Shown here one piece after another: positions 27,292 to 35,931 of a stretch of 64,000 nucleotides of DNA; the stretch's first letter is position 1; each line of letters starts with the position of its first letter. The DNA is taken from the NCBI GenBank assembly GCA_964539305.1, contig CAZIIM010000001.1, positions 62,001 to 126,000 of the forward strand, read 5' to 3'. The notes below the pieces were generated by a model. The model saw nothing but the letters and a program-made list of their open reading frames with translations. It was not told the origin of the DNA and did no database searches. The DNA is from CAZNUM01 sp964539305. Lineage in GTDB: Bacteria > Fidelibacterota > Marinisomatia > Marinisomatales > TCS55. Position numbers and translations under genes: made by a program.

Positions 27292-28406
27292 CGGTCGATC
27301 TCTCCCAGGACAATATCCAGACTTCCCAGAATGGCAATCACGTCGGAAAGCATCCACCCACGGGATATTTCATCCAGAACACTGAGGGCAGTAAAGGCAG
27401 GAGAACGCATCTTTAACCGGAAGGGTTTCGGGGTTCCATCGCTGATGATGTAATAACCCAGATCGCCCCGTGGACTCTCCGTCCGGCAGTAAATGGAACC
27501 TTTGGGTGGCCGTATCTTCCGGGGAAGGGTTTCGTGGACGTCCCCTTCCGGCAGACCTGCTAGCGCTTGCCGGACAATTTTAATACTCTCCCGTATTTCC
27601 TGCATCCGGACCCAGTATCGGTCCCAACAGTCCCCCACCGTTCCCATGGCACCGGTGCCGACCGGAATATCAAATTCAAACCGGTCATAAATGGAATAAG
27701 GTTCCTCCCGGCGCACATCCCATCGAACGCCGGAACCCCGTAAATTGGGTCCGGTGACGCCATAACTAACTGCCACATCCGGCGGTAAAACACCTACATC
27801 GGCAGTTCGTTCAATAAATATTTTATTATTGGTGAGAATCGTATTGTATTCTTCAATCTTCGGTTCAAAATAATTGAGGAAATCACTGCAGATGGAGACA
27901 AAATCCTTCGGTAAATCGTGAGAAAGACCCCCAACCCACATGTAGTTGTACAGTAGACGGGCGCCACAGGTCAGTTCAAATATATCCAGAATACGCTCCC
28001 GGTCCCGGAACATATAGAGGAAAGGTGTAAAAGCACCCACATCCAGACCATAAGTCCCCAGGGCCAACAGGTGACTGGCGATCCGATTCAGTTCAGCCAT
28101 GATCACCCGGATATATTCCACTCTTTCCGGCACCTGAATTCCCATGAGTCGTTCCATGGCCACCACATAACCAAAATTATTGTTCATGGAACCCAGATAA
28201 TCGCACCGATCAGTGAACGGAATTACCTGTTCATAGGTCACATTTTCACAATGTTTTTCAAAACAGCGGTGCAGGTAGCCTAAGTAAGGAGTTATCTGGG
28301 ATACGATTTCACCGTCCGTCAGTACTCTCAAGCGCAATACACCATGGGTACTGGGGTGCTGAGGCCCAATATTCAGGACCATCTGATCGCCTTGGACTAT
28401 ACCCAT
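27288..28406 (-). CDS. nuoD: NADH-quinone oxidoreductase subunit D
   Basis: The 49-kDa-type subunit forming the quinone pocket with NuoB. It opens with NIGPQHPSTHGVLRLRV (13-29), and YLGYLHRCFEKHCENVTYEQ is typical. Length 372 lacks only variable N-terminal sequence. It is a separate gene from nuoC, with a 10-bp overlap. The [NiFe]-hydrogenase-type cysteine pairs are absent, as expected for complex I rather than a membrane hydrogenase. Confidence 0.97.
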   Translation of the reverse strand: MGIVQGDQMVLNIGPQHPSTHGVLRLRVLTDGEIVSQITPYLGYLHRCFEKHCENVTYEQVIPFTDRCDYLGSMNNNFGYVVAMERLMGIQVPERVEYIRVIMAELNRIASHLLALGTYGLDVGAFTPFLYMFRDRERILDIFELTCGARLLYNYMWVGGLSHDLPKDFVSICSDFLNYFEPKIEEYNTILTNNKIFIERTADVGVLPPDVAVSYGVTGPNLRGSGVRWDVRREEPYSIYDRFEFDIPVGTGAMGTVGDCWDRYWVRMQEIRESIKIVRQALAGLPEGDVHETLPRKIRPPKGSIYCRTESPRGDLGYYIISDGTPKPFRLKMRSPAFTALSVLDEISRGWMLSDVIAILGSLDIVLGEIDR

Positions 28407-28891
28407 TCTTCTTTTATTTTAGGGACAACGATTCCGTGATATTCATGCGGTGTCTGGTAATCTTTCCTCAAGGGCCAGCCAACCCAATCTTCCGGACAGA
28501 GGATGCGTCTCAAATCCCGGTGACCGCTAAACCGGATTCCGAACATGTCATAGACTTCCCGCTCGAACCAGTCGCCAATCCGCCAAATTTTTTCAATGGA
28601 GGGGACGGAGGGGCGGCGGCGCTGGACCGTCACAACCACTTCGATTTTATGGCGGTGAGACATGGAATGAAGGTTATAACGGACCTGGAAGGGCTGATCC
28701 GGCCCCAGATCCACCCCGGTTACACATTCCAACTGATCAAAATGAAGATCCGAGTTCTCAAAGAGAAATTTTGCCACCTTCCCCCACTGTTTGGGTATAA
28801 TTTCTACCTGATGCTCCGCCAGGGTTTCATTGTCAACCACCGCTTCCGGAAATTGAGCGGCAATTCGGGATTTTATTTCCTCGAATGTCAT
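28397..28891 (-). CDS. nuoC: NADH-quinone oxidoreductase subunit C
   Basis: The 30-kDa-type peripheral subunit, 164 residues. The conserved C-terminal half contains DWFEREVYDMFGIRFSGHRD and the ending LRRILCPEDWVGWPLRKDY. It overlaps nuoB by one base and nuoD by 10 bp. Confidence 0.96.
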   Translation of the reverse strand: MTFEEIKSRIAAQFPEAVVDNETLAEHQVEIIPKQWGKVAKFLFENSDLHFDQLECVTGVDLGPDQPFQVRYNLHSMSHRHKIEVVVTVQRRRPSVPSIEKIWRIGDWFEREVYDMFGIRFSGHRDLRRILCPEDWVGWPLRKDYQTPHEYHGIVVPKIKEEWV

Positions 28892-29379
28892 TATTTCCCC
28901 CGGGTAAGCGGTCTCTCAGTTTGGATTTTTTCCTGAAGTTTCAGTAATCCTTCCAGCAGGGCTTCCGGGCGGGGAGGGCAACCCGGCACATAAACATCCA
29001 CTGGTACAACCAGGTCTACACCCTTTAAAACGTGATAACCGTGTTGCCAGTATGGTCCTCCACTGGTGGCGCAGCTGCCCATGGAAATCACGTACTTTGG
29101 ATCAGCCATTTGTTCATAGAGTTTTTTCACCCTTAAGGCCATTTTCATGGTGACCGTTCCGGCCACAATCATGACATCCGCCTGTCGGGGTGAAGAGCGG
29201 GGCATCATGCCGATTCGTTCCAGATCATGCCGGCTGGCAGCGGTGGCCATCATTTCAATGGCGCAGCAGGCCAGACCAAATTGAAAATACCAGGGTGAGG
29301 TTGAACGGGCCCAGCTTAAAAGTTTATCCAGGGAGGCCACAATAATATTGTCCTGAAATTTATGTTCCAGATTACCCAT
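28891..29379 (-). CDS. nuoB: NADH-quinone oxidoreductase subunit B (N2 cluster)
   Basis: Holds the terminal 4Fe-4S cluster N2. The tandem cysteines are in FGLACCAIEMMAT, the third in GSCATSGGPYW and the fourth in VPGCPPRPEALLEG. Length 162 is normal. It overlaps the nuoA stop and nuoC start by single bases. Confidence 0.97.
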   Translation of the reverse strand: MGNLEHKFQDNIIVASLDKLLSWARSTSPWYFQFGLACCAIEMMATAASRHDLERIGMMPRSSPRQADVMIVAGTVTMKMALRVKKLYEQMADPKYVISMGSCATSGGPYWQHGYHVLKGVDLVVPVDVYVPGCPPRPEALLEGLLKLQEKIQTERPLTRGK

Positions 29380-29813
29380 TACACCTCCTCAACCGCTGTT
29401 TTATCTTCCGGAACCGTCCATTGTTGATAACGGCCGTGGCCGTACCGAACACGGTATTTTACCCAGTCCAGATCGGCACGGCGCCAGACATAGGCCAACC
29501 CCAGAATTAATACGCTTAAAAAGATTCCCATTTCAATAAAAGCCAACCATCCCAGCTCCTTAAATACCACGGCCCAGGGGAAAAGGAACACCACCTCCAC
29601 GTCAAAAATCAGGAAAATCAGGGCAATGATATAAAACCGGATGTTAAACTGAACCCAGGCCGTGCCTTCTGCTTCCTCCCCGCACTCATAAATGGAATTT
29701 TTTTCAGCACTGGGATTGGAAGGTGCCAATAATTTCTGTAACAATAAGGGGACATAAACCAGCACGACACCGATTAAGATGAAGAGAAAAATGGTTCCGA
29801 AGTCTCGATACAT
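29379..29813 (-). CDS. nuoA: NADH-quinone oxidoreductase subunit A
   Basis: First gene of the complex I operon; a three-helix membrane subunit of 144 residues. The loop YECGEEAEGTAWVQFNIRFY and the helix IFDVEVVFLFPWAV with its acidic residues are diagnostic. The 181 bp upstream, shared with a divergent proline dehydrogenase gene, must contain the operon promoter; I could not assign its boxes with confidence. Confidence 0.96.
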   Translation of the reverse strand: MYRDFGTIFLFILIGVVLVYVPLLLQKLLAPSNPSAEKNSIYECGEEAEGTAWVQFNIRFYIIALIFLIFDVEVVFLFPWAVVFKELGWLAFIEMGIFLSVLILGLAYVWRRADLDWVKYRVRYGHGRYQQWTVPEDKTAVEEV

Positions 29814-29994
29814 TAGATTATTGGCTCAAATCAAGAAGATGAATTTAGATTTTTTCGATTACCACCAGCAAGAACAAGTTATCTTATTCCATCACCGGTA
29901 ATCCTATTCACCATATGAATTAGGAGACTTCCCATAAAATTAACCGGATTTCCCATTGTAGGCCGTTTCAACATAACCCTAAATTAATTTTCTG

Positions 29995-30894
29995 ATGTCA
30001 TGGATTAACACCACCCTTGCCTATCTCATGCCCTATTTCCCCCGGTGGACCGTTAAGCCGTTTGCCAAACATTATGTGGCAGGGGAGGAGTTAGCGGTGG
30101 CCCTGGAAGTGGCAAAAAAGTTGAATCTTCAAGGTTTCGCTGTTACCATGGATATTCTGGGAGAACATGTACAATCCAGGGTGGAAGCCACCCAGGTTCG
30201 GGAGGCCTACTGTGAACTTTACCACCAACTGGCTTTGCTGGGGAAAGATAATACAGTCTCATTGAAATTGACCCACCTTGGATTGGAATTGGATCCCCAT
30301 TTGGCGGAGGAGAATCTCATGGCCATCGTCGCACAGGCCAAGAATCATGGTTTAGGCCTGACGATTGATATGGAAAATTCAGCCTATACAGACCGGACCC
30401 TGGAATTATATCAGAAAGCAGTGGCCGTTTATCCGCAGGTCGGGACTGTACTCCAGGCCTATCTTCACCGGAGCATGAAAGACCTGGAACGGCTCACTTC
30501 CCCGCAACTGCACCTGAGGCTTTGCAAAGGAATTTACCGGGAACCTGAATCGATCGCTTTCCAGACCAAAGAGGAAATCAGGGATAATTATTTGAAATTG
30601 GCTGAAAAACTTTTGCTGGGACCGGGGTACGCTTGTCTGGCCACTCACGATCAGGATTTAATCGATCGACTGGTTAACCTCATTGAAACCCACGACTTAT
30701 CCCATGACCGTTTTGAGTTCCAGGTTCTGTATGGGGTACCGATGGGGGATCGACTGGAGTGGTTAAAGGATCGGGGTTATACGGTTCGGATTTACGTCCC
30801 CTACGGTGCTGCTTGGTTTGAATATTCAGTTCGTCGTCTGAAAGAAAACCCAAATATCGTCGGTTACGTCCTGGGAAATTTGTTTAAACATTAA
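29995..30894 (+). CDS. proline dehydrogenase (monofunctional)
   Basis: Oxidises proline to delta-1-pyrroline-5-carboxylate with FAD, passing electrons to the quinone pool. The 299-residue chain is a PutA-type beta/alpha barrel: KHYVAGE near the N-terminus, LGLTIDMENSAYTD in the middle, HRSMKDLE and RLCKGIYREPESIAF, LATHDQDLI, then FEFQVLYGVPMGDRLEWL, and near the C-terminus VRIYVPYGAAWFEYSVRRLKENP. No P5C dehydrogenase is adjacent. It is divergent from nuoA, fitting a respiratory role. Confidence 0.92.
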   Translation: MSWINTTLAYLMPYFPRWTVKPFAKHYVAGEELAVALEVAKKLNLQGFAVTMDILGEHVQSRVEATQVREAYCELYHQLALLGKDNTVSLKLTHLGLELDPHLAEENLMAIVAQAKNHGLGLTIDMENSAYTDRTLELYQKAVAVYPQVGTVLQAYLHRSMKDLERLTSPQLHLRLCKGIYREPESIAFQTKEEIRDNYLKLAEKLLLGPGYACLATHDQDLIDRLVNLIETHDLSHDRFEFQVLYGVPMGDRLEWLKDRGYTVRIYVPYGAAWFEYSVRRLKENPNIVGYVLGNLFKH

Positions 30895-30969
30895 CTGCTT
30901 TCTTCCCATGATTGTAACCCGGCCCTGCCCCAACCATCCAAACCACAAAGCAAAAGAAACACCTGCATT

Positions 30970-31368
30970 ATGAACGAAATGGAAACCATTCAAAAAATAT
31001 TCCAACTGAAAACAATCGCTGTAGTCGGTATGTCCCCCAAACGGGAACGGCCCAGTAACTATGTGGCCCGCTATTTACGAGATCAGGGTTACCGCATCAT
31101 CCCCGTAAATCCCGGTCATTCCACAATTGAAGGAGAAACCTGTTACCCTTCCCTGAAGGATATCCCGGAGCCGGTTGATGTTGTGGATGTATTCCGGCGT
31201 CCAGAGCATGTTCTACCCATCGCGGAAGCAGCTATCAAAATGGGGGCCAAGGCCTTATGGCTTCAGGACGGCGTCATCAATCAGGAAGCGGCTGAGAAAG
31301 CGGAAGCGGCAGGACTGTTGGTCGTAATGAATAACTGCATGATGCGTCAGCACCGGCAGTTACAATAG
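30970..31368 (+). CDS. CoA-binding domain protein (YccU-like)
   Basis: A 132-residue Rossmann-fold protein of the CoA-binding family, similar to E. coli YccU. The signature is AVVGMSPKRERPSNYVARYL followed by GYRIIPVNPG and DVVDVFRRPEHV, ending in GLLVVMNNCMMRQHRQL. The exact role is unknown; structures of relatives bind CoA. It probably shares a transcript with the upstream proline dehydrogenase (75-bp gap) and converges with nadK, with 12 bp between the two ends. Confidence 0.88.
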   Translation: MNEMETIQKIFQLKTIAVVGMSPKRERPSNYVARYLRDQGYRIIPVNPGHSTIEGETCYPSLKDIPEPVDVVDVFRRPEHVLPIAEAAIKMGAKALWLQDGVINQEAAEKAEAAGLLVVMNNCMMRQHRQLQ

Positions 31369-31380
31369 CAACCATTAGAA

Positions 31381-32283
31381 CTAATCATCTCCCCGTCGGC
31401 CCCAATTCAGTTTTATCCGGAGGGTCTGAAAATAATTGGAATCGTCAAAATCAATCATATGTATTTCATACCCCGCCTTTTGAATAAAGATCTTTGAATC
31501 ACGGCACAGGTATTCACTGATTTGACCATCTACGGCCAAGGTGTGCTCTACCTTATCGGTGGAAGGAAACTGGATTTCCAGGGACCGATCATCAGAAAGA
31601 ACCAGTGGCCGAAGCGTGAGAGTGTGGGAGCAGATTGGTGTAACAACAATGGCACTGAGGCGGGGCATTACAATCGGACCGCCGGAGGCAAGGGAATAGG
31701 CAGTGGAACCGGTGGGCGTGGCGATGATTAAACCATCGGCTTTATAATCGGCTACAAACCGGTCATTGGCCAGCAACCGAATCGTTAACATTCGGTTGGA
31801 CTTTCCCCGGTCTACAACAAAATCATTTAGGGCATAGAATATTTTTTGTTTTTTACCGTTGTACACTTCACATTTCAACACCATGCGCCGCTGAAGAGAA
31901 TAATTTCCATCCGCCACCATATCCAGGCGATGGAACATAGTGTCTACCGTCACTTCTGCCAGAAATCCCAGTTCTCCCAGGTGGATCCCCAATACCGGTG
32001 TTTTCCGGTAGGCAACGGCCCGGGCTGCAGAAAGCATCGTGCCATCCCCCCCCAGAGTTAAAAGGAAATCCAGTTTATAAAAATCTTCTGCGGATTCAAT
32101 GACCTGATAGTCAAAAGGAGGGTGATCTTTCAGGCGATTTTTTATTCGAAGAGTAATGTAGAGCTCCAAACCTCGCTTTTCGGCCCATTGAACAATCTCC
32201 GGGAGCAGCTCCCAGAAGCGCGGTTTCTCCGTATTCCCCCAGATACCAAATCGTTTAGGCTTTTTTCTCCGGCGTCCGGTCAT
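31381..32283 (-). CDS. nadK: NAD kinase
   Basis: Phosphorylates NAD to NADP. The GGDGT motif is at 78-82 (LLTLGGDGTMLSAAR), and the second motif reads ATPTGSTAYSLASGGPI. Length 300 is normal. Its start overlaps the xseB stop by 4 bp. The run xseA, xseB, nadK is translationally tight, so NADP synthesis is co-expressed with exonuclease VII. Confidence 0.95.
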   Translation of the reverse strand: MTGRRRKKPKRFGIWGNTEKPRFWELLPEIVQWAEKRGLELYITLRIKNRLKDHPPFDYQVIESAEDFYKLDFLLTLGGDGTMLSAARAVAYRKTPVLGIHLGELGFLAEVTVDTMFHRLDMVADGNYSLQRRMVLKCEVYNGKKQKIFYALNDFVVDRGKSNRMLTIRLLANDRFVADYKADGLIIATPTGSTAYSLASGGPIVMPRLSAIVVTPICSHTLTLRPLVLSDDRSLEIQFPSTDKVEHTLAVDGQISEYLCRDSKIFIQKAGYEIHMIDFDDSNYFQTLRIKLNWGRRGDD

Positions 32284-32513
32284 TCCTGATAATCTTCCAC
32301 ACTCAACTTCCCGGAGGCATCCTTCAACAATACCTGGACTTTCTGTTCAGCCTGTTCCAGGTGCTGTTTCAGTTCCTCAGCCAACTTGACGCCCTCTTCG
32401 AACAATTCCAGGCTTTGCTCCAGTGTCTGACTTTCTCCCTCCAATGACTGAACAATGGTTTCCAGCCGTGAAAGGGCCAACTCAAAATGAAATTCGTTTT
32501 TCTTTTTTGTCAT
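32280..32513 (-). CDS. xseB: exodeoxyribonuclease VII small subunit
   Basis: A 77-residue helical protein with the family pattern FHFELALSRLETIVQSLEGES and LEQSLELFEEGVKLAEELKQHL, predicted as a coiled coil. It binds XseA to form exonuclease VII, which degrades single-stranded DNA from both ends. It lies 31 bp downstream of xseA. Confidence 0.93.
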   Translation of the reverse strand: MTKKKNEFHFELALSRLETIVQSLEGESQTLEQSLELFEEGVKLAEELKQHLEQAEQKVQVLLKDASGKLSVEDYQE

Positions 32514-32544
32514 GGTTTAATTTAACCTCTTTCGACCATATCCA

Positions 32545-33762
32545 CTACTTCGCCGATGGAACCACTGTTTTCCCTTTTTTTGCCCGGAAAGAGCCATCGC
32601 CCGTCCGCAAGGTAAACGATTCCCCTCGTTCCAGGTCCCGTTCCGCTTTCACAATACTGCCGTTATCCTTCATAGCCACAGAGTAACCACGATGCAAAAT
32701 CTTTAACGGGTCCAGCGCTTCCAGCTCCTTCACCATCCCCTGATAGCGGGAGTGGGCCAGTTCCAGACGATGCTCCATCTGTACCCGGAGCTGGTCTGTC
32801 AGGGAGCTGGTTTTTTCCAAATATTTTTCCAGTAAATACCCCGGTTGTTGAAATCCGTAACGCTCCGAAAGTGTGTCCAGTTGTTGCCAATAGATTTCCA
32901 GTTTCCGGTGTATCAAATCCGAAAGTCGTACCAGCTGAGCGCGAATCAGATCATTCAATTCCATCAAGCTCGGAGCCACCAGTTCTGCCGCCGCCGACGG
33001 GGTCGGAGCTCGCAGGTCCGCCACCAAATCACTGATGGTTATATCAGTCTCATGCCCTACTGCCGAAATAACAGGAGTGGAACATTTGAAAATGGCCCGG
33101 GCAACTTTTTCCTCATTGAAGGACCATAAATCTTCCAATGAACCGCCTCCTCGCCCCAGGATAATTACGTCAACAGCTTCCAGAGTATCGATTTCCTTCA
33201 GGGCCTGAACCAAGTCATCCGCCGATTCCTCGCCCTGGACCTGGGCTGGACGCAGAATAACCCGCACCTGGGGGCAGCGACGATTCAATACATTGAGAAT
33301 ATCCCGCCAGGCGGCGCCAGTCCCGGAGGTAATGACACCTACGCAGGCAGGAAACCGGGGAAGGGGTTGCTTATATTGCTCATCAAAAAGGCCTTCCTTT
33401 GCCAGTTGTTTTTTCAGGGCTTCAAAAGCGAGGAAAAGGGTTCCAATCCCAGCCGGTTCCATGGTTTGTACCAGCAATTGATACTGCCCCCGCTGTTCAT
33501 AAACCGAAATACGCCCCTGGACCAGTACATCCATTCCATTTTGAGGCTGGAAGTGCAATAACCGGTTGTATCCCCGGAACATGACACATTTAATTTCCGC
33601 CGCCGAATCCTTCAGACTGAAATAAATATGGCCGGAGACGGGTTGGCTGAAATTTGAGATTTCTCCCCGTATCCATAGGGTGGGAAAGGAGGTTTCCAAT
33701 ACCTCCCGGATCATTCGGGTTACTTCCGTAACCGAGCGGATGGCGGGAGTTTCAGGTTTCAA
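32545..33762 (-). CDS. xseA: exodeoxyribonuclease VII large subunit
   Basis: Catalytic subunit of exonuclease VII. It has an N-terminal OB-fold (about 8-100; TLWIRGEISNFSQPVSGHIY), then the catalytic domain with GVITSGTGAAWRDILNVL, VDVIILGRGGGSLEDLW and SAVGHETDITISDLVADLRA. Length 405 is typical. The start codon is TTG (33762), overlapping the previous gene in TTGA form. Confidence 0.95.
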   Translation of the reverse strand: MKPETPAIRSVTEVTRMIREVLETSFPTLWIRGEISNFSQPVSGHIYFSLKDSAAEIKCVMFRGYNRLLHFQPQNGMDVLVQGRISVYEQRGQYQLLVQTMEPAGIGTLFLAFEALKKQLAKEGLFDEQYKQPLPRFPACVGVITSGTGAAWRDILNVLNRRCPQVRVILRPAQVQGEESADDLVQALKEIDTLEAVDVIILGRGGGSLEDLWSFNEEKVARAIFKCSTPVISAVGHETDITISDLVADLRAPTPSAAAELVAPSLMELNDLIRAQLVRLSDLIHRKLEIYWQQLDTLSERYGFQQPGYLLEKYLEKTSSLTDQLRVQMEHRLELAHSRYQGMVKELEALDPLKILHRGYSVAMKDNGSIVKAERDLERGESFTLRTGDGSFRAKKGKTVVPSAK

Positions 33763-34622
33763 TCAGGAAGCTCCGGTGATCCTGCCGCCTCCCAGCAGTA
33801 CAACCAATAAGCGGCAATTCGGTTGACAGCCCGTCCCAGTCGCTCCTGGAGTAAATCTCCTGTTTCCTCATATAAACGATCCAGATAGGGTTTTTCAAAC
33901 GGGAGCGGATCATATGAATTCAGCTGTTGAACCTGTTCCGCCGTGAGCAAACTTCTGGCATGGGTATCGGCCGTTAGAATCTGGGTATGAACTGAAAAAG
34001 ATTCACGGGCAATATGAAAGGCGAAAATGAGAGGATCTTCGATTTTAGGAATATCACCACGGGGAATAATTTCTTTTACATAGTCATGAACCAATCGGTC
34101 TTCCCAGCGAAAGTGAACTCCCGTGTTCCCTGTATATTGACCATTGTAATTCCGTACCGTATGCAGTGGCATATGAAGGTCCGCTACATAGTGCCCCAAA
34201 ACACCCATGACGAAGACCGCTTCGTCAAAACGTTTCTGTTTCAACAGGCTGATTAGGCGGTCACAGGTTTGTTGAATGGCCCACGGTCCAATGCCCCAAT
34301 CCCGGATTTGATCTTCACCATACTTTTGAATCAGGGAGTCATAATCCATCGGGATATCATTGAATGGGAATTCGCCATAATTATCCAGATCAATAAAATG
34401 GCGGTAGAATTCATTAGGGTCGGTTCCCTTTACATAATCCGGCACCGGGCCGTACCAAGACAGAGCGGAATCATTCTGTCTGAGGAACTGTCCCAGAGGT
34501 CCTGATAATACTTGAGCTGCTCTGTGATTAATCCGACGGTGACCCTCGTACCCCCAGGCCTTAACCAGGGTAGTCAAGGCCAGTGGCACGAAAAAGATCA
34601 GCAGGAACCGGCCGAATTTCAT
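33759..34622 (-). CDS. secreted zinc-dependent S1/P1 nuclease or phospholipase C family protein
   Basis: An exported hydrolase with a tri-zinc site. The signal peptide (1-22) would be cut at KA/W, leaving W23 as the new N-terminus, and W1 is itself a zinc ligand in this superfamily. Likely ligands: W23, H28, D62, H75, H144, D148, H154, H170 and E174; H144-x3-D148-x5-H154 reproduces the shared spacing. The W1-x4-H6 spacing is P1-nuclease-like, whereas the final H-x3-E pair is as in Bacillus phospholipase C. The substrate (single-stranded nucleic acid or phospholipid) is open. Its stop overlaps xseA, and the next gene upstream is the small ribosomal-type protein. Confidence 0.8.
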   Translation of the reverse strand: MKFGRFLLIFFVPLALTTLVKAWGYEGHRRINHRAAQVLSGPLGQFLRQNDSALSWYGPVPDYVKGTDPNEFYRHFIDLDNYGEFPFNDIPMDYDSLIQKYGEDQIRDWGIGPWAIQQTCDRLISLLKQKRFDEAVFVMGVLGHYVADLHMPLHTVRNYNGQYTGNTGVHFRWEDRLVHDYVKEIIPRGDIPKIEDPLIFAFHIARESFSVHTQILTADTHARSLLTAEQVQQLNSYDPLPFEKPYLDRLYEETGDLLQERLGRAVNRIAAYWLYCWEAAGSPELPD

Positions 34623-34638
34623 GGCTCAGTTAAAACTG

Positions 34639-34734
34639 TTAACGGTTCTTCTTTTTATGACGATTACTACGCAGCCGTTTTTTACGTTTATGCGTATTAA
34701 TCTTGCGACGTTTGCGTTTTTTCCCGCAGGGCAT
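34639..34734 (-). CDS. AURKAIP1/COX24-domain small basic protein, putative ribosome component
   Basis: A 31-residue ORF starting at ATG 34734, with 19 lysine or arginine residues, reading MPCGKKRKRRK at the start and ending HKKKNR. This matches the short COX24-domain proteins common in Bacteroidota and relatives, which resemble the C-terminus of mitochondrial small-subunit protein mS38. A role in the small ribosomal subunit is inferred from that similarity. It lies 9 bp downstream of the HU gene. Confidence 0.85.
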   Translation of the reverse strand: MPCGKKRKRRKINTHKRKKRLRSNRHKKKNR

Positions 34735-34743
34735 TTTTCCTCT

Positions 34744-35031
34744 TTATGGTTTTAATTCTTTATTAACAAAGGTGCGCATGTATTTGGAAGGTTTAAAGGT
34801 GGGAACGAAACGCTCCGGCAGAAAGATTACTTCTCCCGTTCCGGGATTCCGTGCTTTTTTCGGTTTCCGATGTTTCACCCCAAAAGTTCCAAACCCTCTT
34901 AACTCGACGCGCTCATTTCGTGCCAGAGAATCAATAATGGTGGTCATAATCCCATTCATGACGGCCTCTGTCTCCACCTTGGTTAATCCGGTGGCTTCAG
35001 AGACAACGTCAACAATATTTTGCTTGGTCAT
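34744..35031 (-). CDS. HU/IHF family DNA-binding protein
   Basis: Nucleoid protein that bends DNA. The 95-residue chain follows the family: N-terminal helices (TKQNIVDVVSEATGL), then ERVELRGFGTFGVKHRKPKK and the beta-arm ARNPGTGEVIFLPERFVPTF containing the proline that intercalates between base pairs. HU versus IHF cannot be decided from the sequence. It lies just after sppA on the same strand (3 bp gap). Confidence 0.94.
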   Translation of the reverse strand: MTKQNIVDVVSEATGLTKVETEAVMNGIMTTIIDSLARNERVELRGFGTFGVKHRKPKKARNPGTGEVIFLPERFVPTFKPSKYMRTFVNKELKP

Positions 35032-35034
35032 ATC

Positions 35035-35931
35035 TTACTCCATTCTCCAACGATACGCTGGAAGTTCATCAAACCGGGTTCCGATTGAGTGGTCCCATTC
35101 CCCCCGTAGCCATTTCAGAATCGAGGGTTTATTCTTGTGTAAACGGACCACTTTTGGCTTTCCGGAGATGTGTGCCAGAGAACCGGCCAGCTGGATGGCA
35201 TTCTCCATCGTCCCCAAACGGTCGATCAAACCTTTTTCCAGGGATTGTTCCCCAGTGTAAATGCGGCCATCCGCCAGGGAACGAACATCCTCCGTGGACA
35301 TGGAGCGACCTTCAGCCACGGCCTGAACAAATTGATCGTACAAATCGCTGACAACCGTCTCCAGGTACTCTTTATCAGCCCGGGTAGGTTTCCGGGTCGG
35401 CGATCCTGTATCTTTCAATGGTCCGCTTTTAACTGTTTCGACACTAATGCCGATTTTCCCCAGTAACTCCTCAGCCACCGGGTAATTCATAATGACACCA
35501 ATGCTGCCTAAAATACTACCACGATTGGCAATAATACTGTCACCGGCCACTGCAATATAATAGCCTCCGGAAGCTGCCACGGCTCCCAGGGACATTACTA
35601 CCGGTTTTTCTTCCTTCAACACTTTGATTTTCTCGTAGATTTCCTGAGTTGGGGCCACCAGACCGCCGGGGGATTCAATCCGCACCACCACTGCCTTTAT
35701 ATCATCCCGTTCCTGAAGTCGATCCAATTCAGCCACTGTCTCATCGGAAGCATAGATGGGGCCATTGATGGTGACCACACCTACTTTATCTCCCAAACCA
35801 CCTGAACCGTCGATTTCAGCCATTGCCATCCCCAGTCGGAAAATCAATACAATCAATAAAAGACCCCCGAGAAACCACCAGATCCAGCGGCCGGAGTGCA
35901 GGGGTGGTCTTTTCAGCCCTGTTTGAGCCAT
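35035..35931 (-). CDS. sppA: signal peptide peptidase SppA (short form)
   Basis: Membrane-anchored serine protease that degrades cleaved signal peptides. One N-terminal transmembrane helix (about 17-33), then an S49 peptidase domain: RIESPGGLV, the nucleophile S121 in AASGGYY and general base K173 in GPLKDTGSPTR. I use the ATG at 35931 (298 residues), the family-like start; a longer frame to 35985 lies inside mltD. At this length it is the single-domain, Bacillus-type SppA. Confidence 0.93.
   Translation of the reverse strand: MAQTGLKRPPLHSGRWIWWFLGGLLLIVLIFRLGMAMAEIDGSGGLGDKVGVVTINGPIYASDETVAELDRLQERDDIKAVVVRIESPGGLVAPTQEIYEKIKVLKEEKPVVMSLGAVAASGGYYIAVAGDSIIANRGSILGSIGVIMNYPVAEELLGKIGISVETVKSGPLKDTGSPTRKPTRADKEYLETVVSDLYDQFVQAVAEGRSMSTEDVRSLADGRIYTGEQSLEKGLIDRLGTMENAIQLAGSLAHISGKPKVVRLHKNKPSILKWLRGEWDHSIGTRFDELPAYRWRME

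Noticed and set aside
34703..35260. 185-codon plus-strand frame
   Set aside because: Antisense to HU and SppA, whose conserved motifs are clear; the translated sequence resembles no family.
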